24,589 bases of DNA from Lachnospiraceae bacterium UBA7110 (GTDB taxonomy: Bacteria; Bacillota; Clostridia; Lachnospirales; Lachnospiraceae): the NCBI GenBank assembly GCA_002492295.1, contig DKYC01000100.1, positions 1 to 24,589 of the forward strand. Direction: 5' to 3'. Both the position numbers and the translations under genes were made by a program. Shown piece after piece: positions 23,662 through 24,589 of this stretch. Numbering within the stretch: the first letter of the stretch is position 1; the number at the start of each line of letters is the position of its first letter. The notes beneath the pieces were generated by a model. The model had not been told where the DNA came from, made no database searches, and saw only the letters and a list, made by a program, of their open reading frames with translations.

Positions 23662-24384
23662 TTAAAAGCCCTCCCCGATGCACAGGGTTATAAAATATAC
23701 AGTGCCCACACCGCGGCGCTTTAATTCTTTTGCCACGGCATCAATCGTACTACCCGTTGTATAAATATCATCAATAATTACAATCGTATTTAATTTTACA
23801 TCATTTCTTAGGATTTTAAAAGCCCTTTTCAAATTATTTTGCCTTTGAATATTATTCAAATCTTTTTGCGGCTTTGTTTTCTTCCCTCTTGCTATAATAT
23901 CGTTCCGCATAGGTATCCCTGTCCGGACAGAAATTTCCCGTGCCAGCAGTTCTGCCTGATTATAACCTCTCTGTTTTCTTCTGGATGGATGAACCGGCAC
24001 AGGAACCAAAGCCTCCGCTTTCCAAATCCTTAGCTGCACCTCCAGCTTCTTTGCCATACATCTGCCAAAAAAATAGGCATATTCCTGCCTTCCTTCATAT
24101 TTGAATCTATATATAGCAGGGGCAATGCTATGATATTCAAATACCGCAGTTCCCTGTATATACAAATGCTTTTTTCTGCTGCAGTCAAAACAATATTCCT
24201 CTTCCTCCGCCAACGGTTTCCCGCATTTCATACAGACTGCTCCGCAGATTAGTTTTATTTTTCCCCGGCATGTTCTGCAGATATCCTCTCCGTGAAACGG
24301 AACAGCACGGTCACACACCGAACAGCGCCTGGGAAATAGTAAATCCAGCGCCGTTTTTCTTAGCCCATAATTTTTTTTCATCAT
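23662..24384 (-). CDS. comFC: ComF family phosphoribosyltransferase-like protein
   Basis: This is a ComFC-type protein, linked to DNA uptake or processing of incoming DNA in competent species. Cysteine pairs in the N-terminal part (CSVC, CRTC, CMKC and CFDC) form a probable double zinc-finger. The C-terminal phosphoribosyltransferase domain has VPVPVHPSRRKQRGYNQAEL and the PRPP-binding loop VIIDDIYTTGST. From the ATG at 24384 it is 240 residues; this start begins just before LRKTALDLLFPRRC, as most relatives do. A GTG at 24426 overlapping the helicase stop (GTGA) is in frame and would add 14 residues. GGAGG abuts 24384 and is three bases from a second ATG at 24381, so the true start is uncertain. 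It follows a RecD2-like helicase gene. Confidence 0.88.
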   Translation of the reverse strand: MMKKNYGLRKTALDLLFPRRCSVCDRAVPFHGEDICRTCRGKIKLICGAVCMKCGKPLAEEEEYCFDCSRKKHLYIQGTAVFEYHSIAPAIYRFKYEGRQEYAYFFGRCMAKKLEVQLRIWKAEALVPVPVHPSRRKQRGYNQAELLAREISVRTGIPMRNDIIARGKKTKPQKDLNNIQRQNNLKRAFKILRNDVKLNTIVIIDDIYTTGSTIDAVAKELKRRGVGTVYFITLCIGEGF

Positions 24385-24422
24385 CCTCCGTAATGTTCCT
24401 CCGGGTAAGAGTCCATTACCTG

Positions 24423-24589
24423 TCACTCCGTATGGAAATCCATCATTTCCCTAATTCTGTCACATAAGCTGGAATAACGTCTGTTCTGGTACTGGTTTGC
24501 TATCATCTCCTGCACAGCTCTTCCGCTTCCCAGTATTGTTACACAGTTTTTTGCGCGGGTCACTCCTGTATATAGAAGATTTCTGTTAA
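24423..24589 (-). CDS. recD2: RecD2-type DNA helicase, C-terminal fragment
   Basis: Only the last 54 residues of this gene are in the window; it continues beyond the right edge. Translating the minus strand from 24587 gives RNLLYTGVTRAKNCVTILGS at residues 2-21 of the fragment, followed by a tail ending DFHTE and TGA. LLYTGVTRAK is the motif VI region found at the end of UvrD/RecD-type superfamily 1 helicases. A RecD-like (exodeoxyribonuclease V alpha) protein is the most likely identity, since recD2-comF neighbours are common in clostridia, but with so little sequence another SF1 helicase is possible. The stop overlaps a possible GTG start of the ComF gene. Confidence 0.75.
   Translation of the reverse strand, partial: NRNLLYTGVTRAKNCVTILGSGRAVQEMIANQYQNRRYSSLCDRIREMMDFHTE

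Noticed and set aside
24371..24378. Run of eight T near the ComF start, and a similar run in the GT2 gene near 7691, as phase-variation tracts
   Set aside because: Eight-base homopolymers are short and encode ordinary lysine codons. Both genes are intact, and nothing indicates slippage switching.
1..24589. Insertion sequences, integrases, tRNA or rRNA genes and CRISPR arrays
   Set aside because: I found no transposase or integrase motifs, no terminal inverted repeats, no recognisable tRNA cloverleaf and no repeat-spacer array. Nearly the whole window is accounted for by minus-strand genes.

Overview
The window reads as a low-to-mid GC Firmicute of the Clostridia, most likely a Lachnospiraceae-type gut anaerobe. 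This rests on the Spo0A-type DNA-binding domain, the CdaA-CdaR-GlmM cluster, a ComF-YvyF pair, an HPr with both His15 and Ser46, and strong Shine-Dalgarno sequences. No rRNA or marker gene is present, so the placement is an inference. All 26 genes lie on the minus strand, so transcription runs from high to low coordinates, and coding density is very high.

Right-hand (upstream) block, 24589 to about 17835: the C-terminal end of a RecD2-type helicase, a ComF-family phosphoribosyltransferase, a YvyF-like zinc/HTH protein, two unrecognised membrane proteins, the diadenylate cyclase CdaA, its YbbR-domain partner CdaR, phosphoglucosamine mutase GlmM, and an HPr phosphocarrier. A hairpin with a short T-run just after the HPr stop codon probably ends this housekeeping unit. 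It joins c-di-AMP synthesis to the first committed step of UDP-GlcNAc (peptidoglycan) supply.

Left-hand (downstream) block, 17735 to 1: one long, tightly packed surface-polysaccharide operon of at least 17 kb. It starts with nucleotide-sugar genes (rmlD-like, gmd, fcl), so GDP-L-fucose can be made. A stand-alone Spo0A C-terminal-domain protein follows. Then come a GtrB/DPM1-like polyprenyl-phosphate glycosyltransferase, a GT2, a WbaP-type initiating sugar-phosphate transferase, a Wzz-like co-polymerase with a kinase-like tail lacking its P-loop, a GT-A protein, an EpsG/Wzy-like polymerase, a GT2, two GT4 enzymes, a GT52/sialyltransferase-like protein, an ABC half-transporter (possible lipid-linked glycan flippase), another GT2, and an MBOAT O-acyltransferase cut by the left edge.

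The proposed pathway is: WbaP loads the first sugar phosphate on undecaprenyl phosphate; the GTs build a repeat unit that probably contains fucose; a flippase (perhaps the ABC protein) turns it over; the EpsG-like protein polymerises it with the Wzz-like protein controlling length; and the MBOAT protein O-acylates it. No Wzx, BY-kinase, CpsB-type phosphatase, rmlABC or CMP-sialate genes are visible.

The most interesting points are the receiver-less Spo0A-like regulator inside a glycan operon, the degenerate BY-kinase-like tail on the Wzz-like protein, the unknown membrane proteins next to cdaA, and two cases in which the last codons of a gene recur as a short direct repeat in or next to the following spacer.
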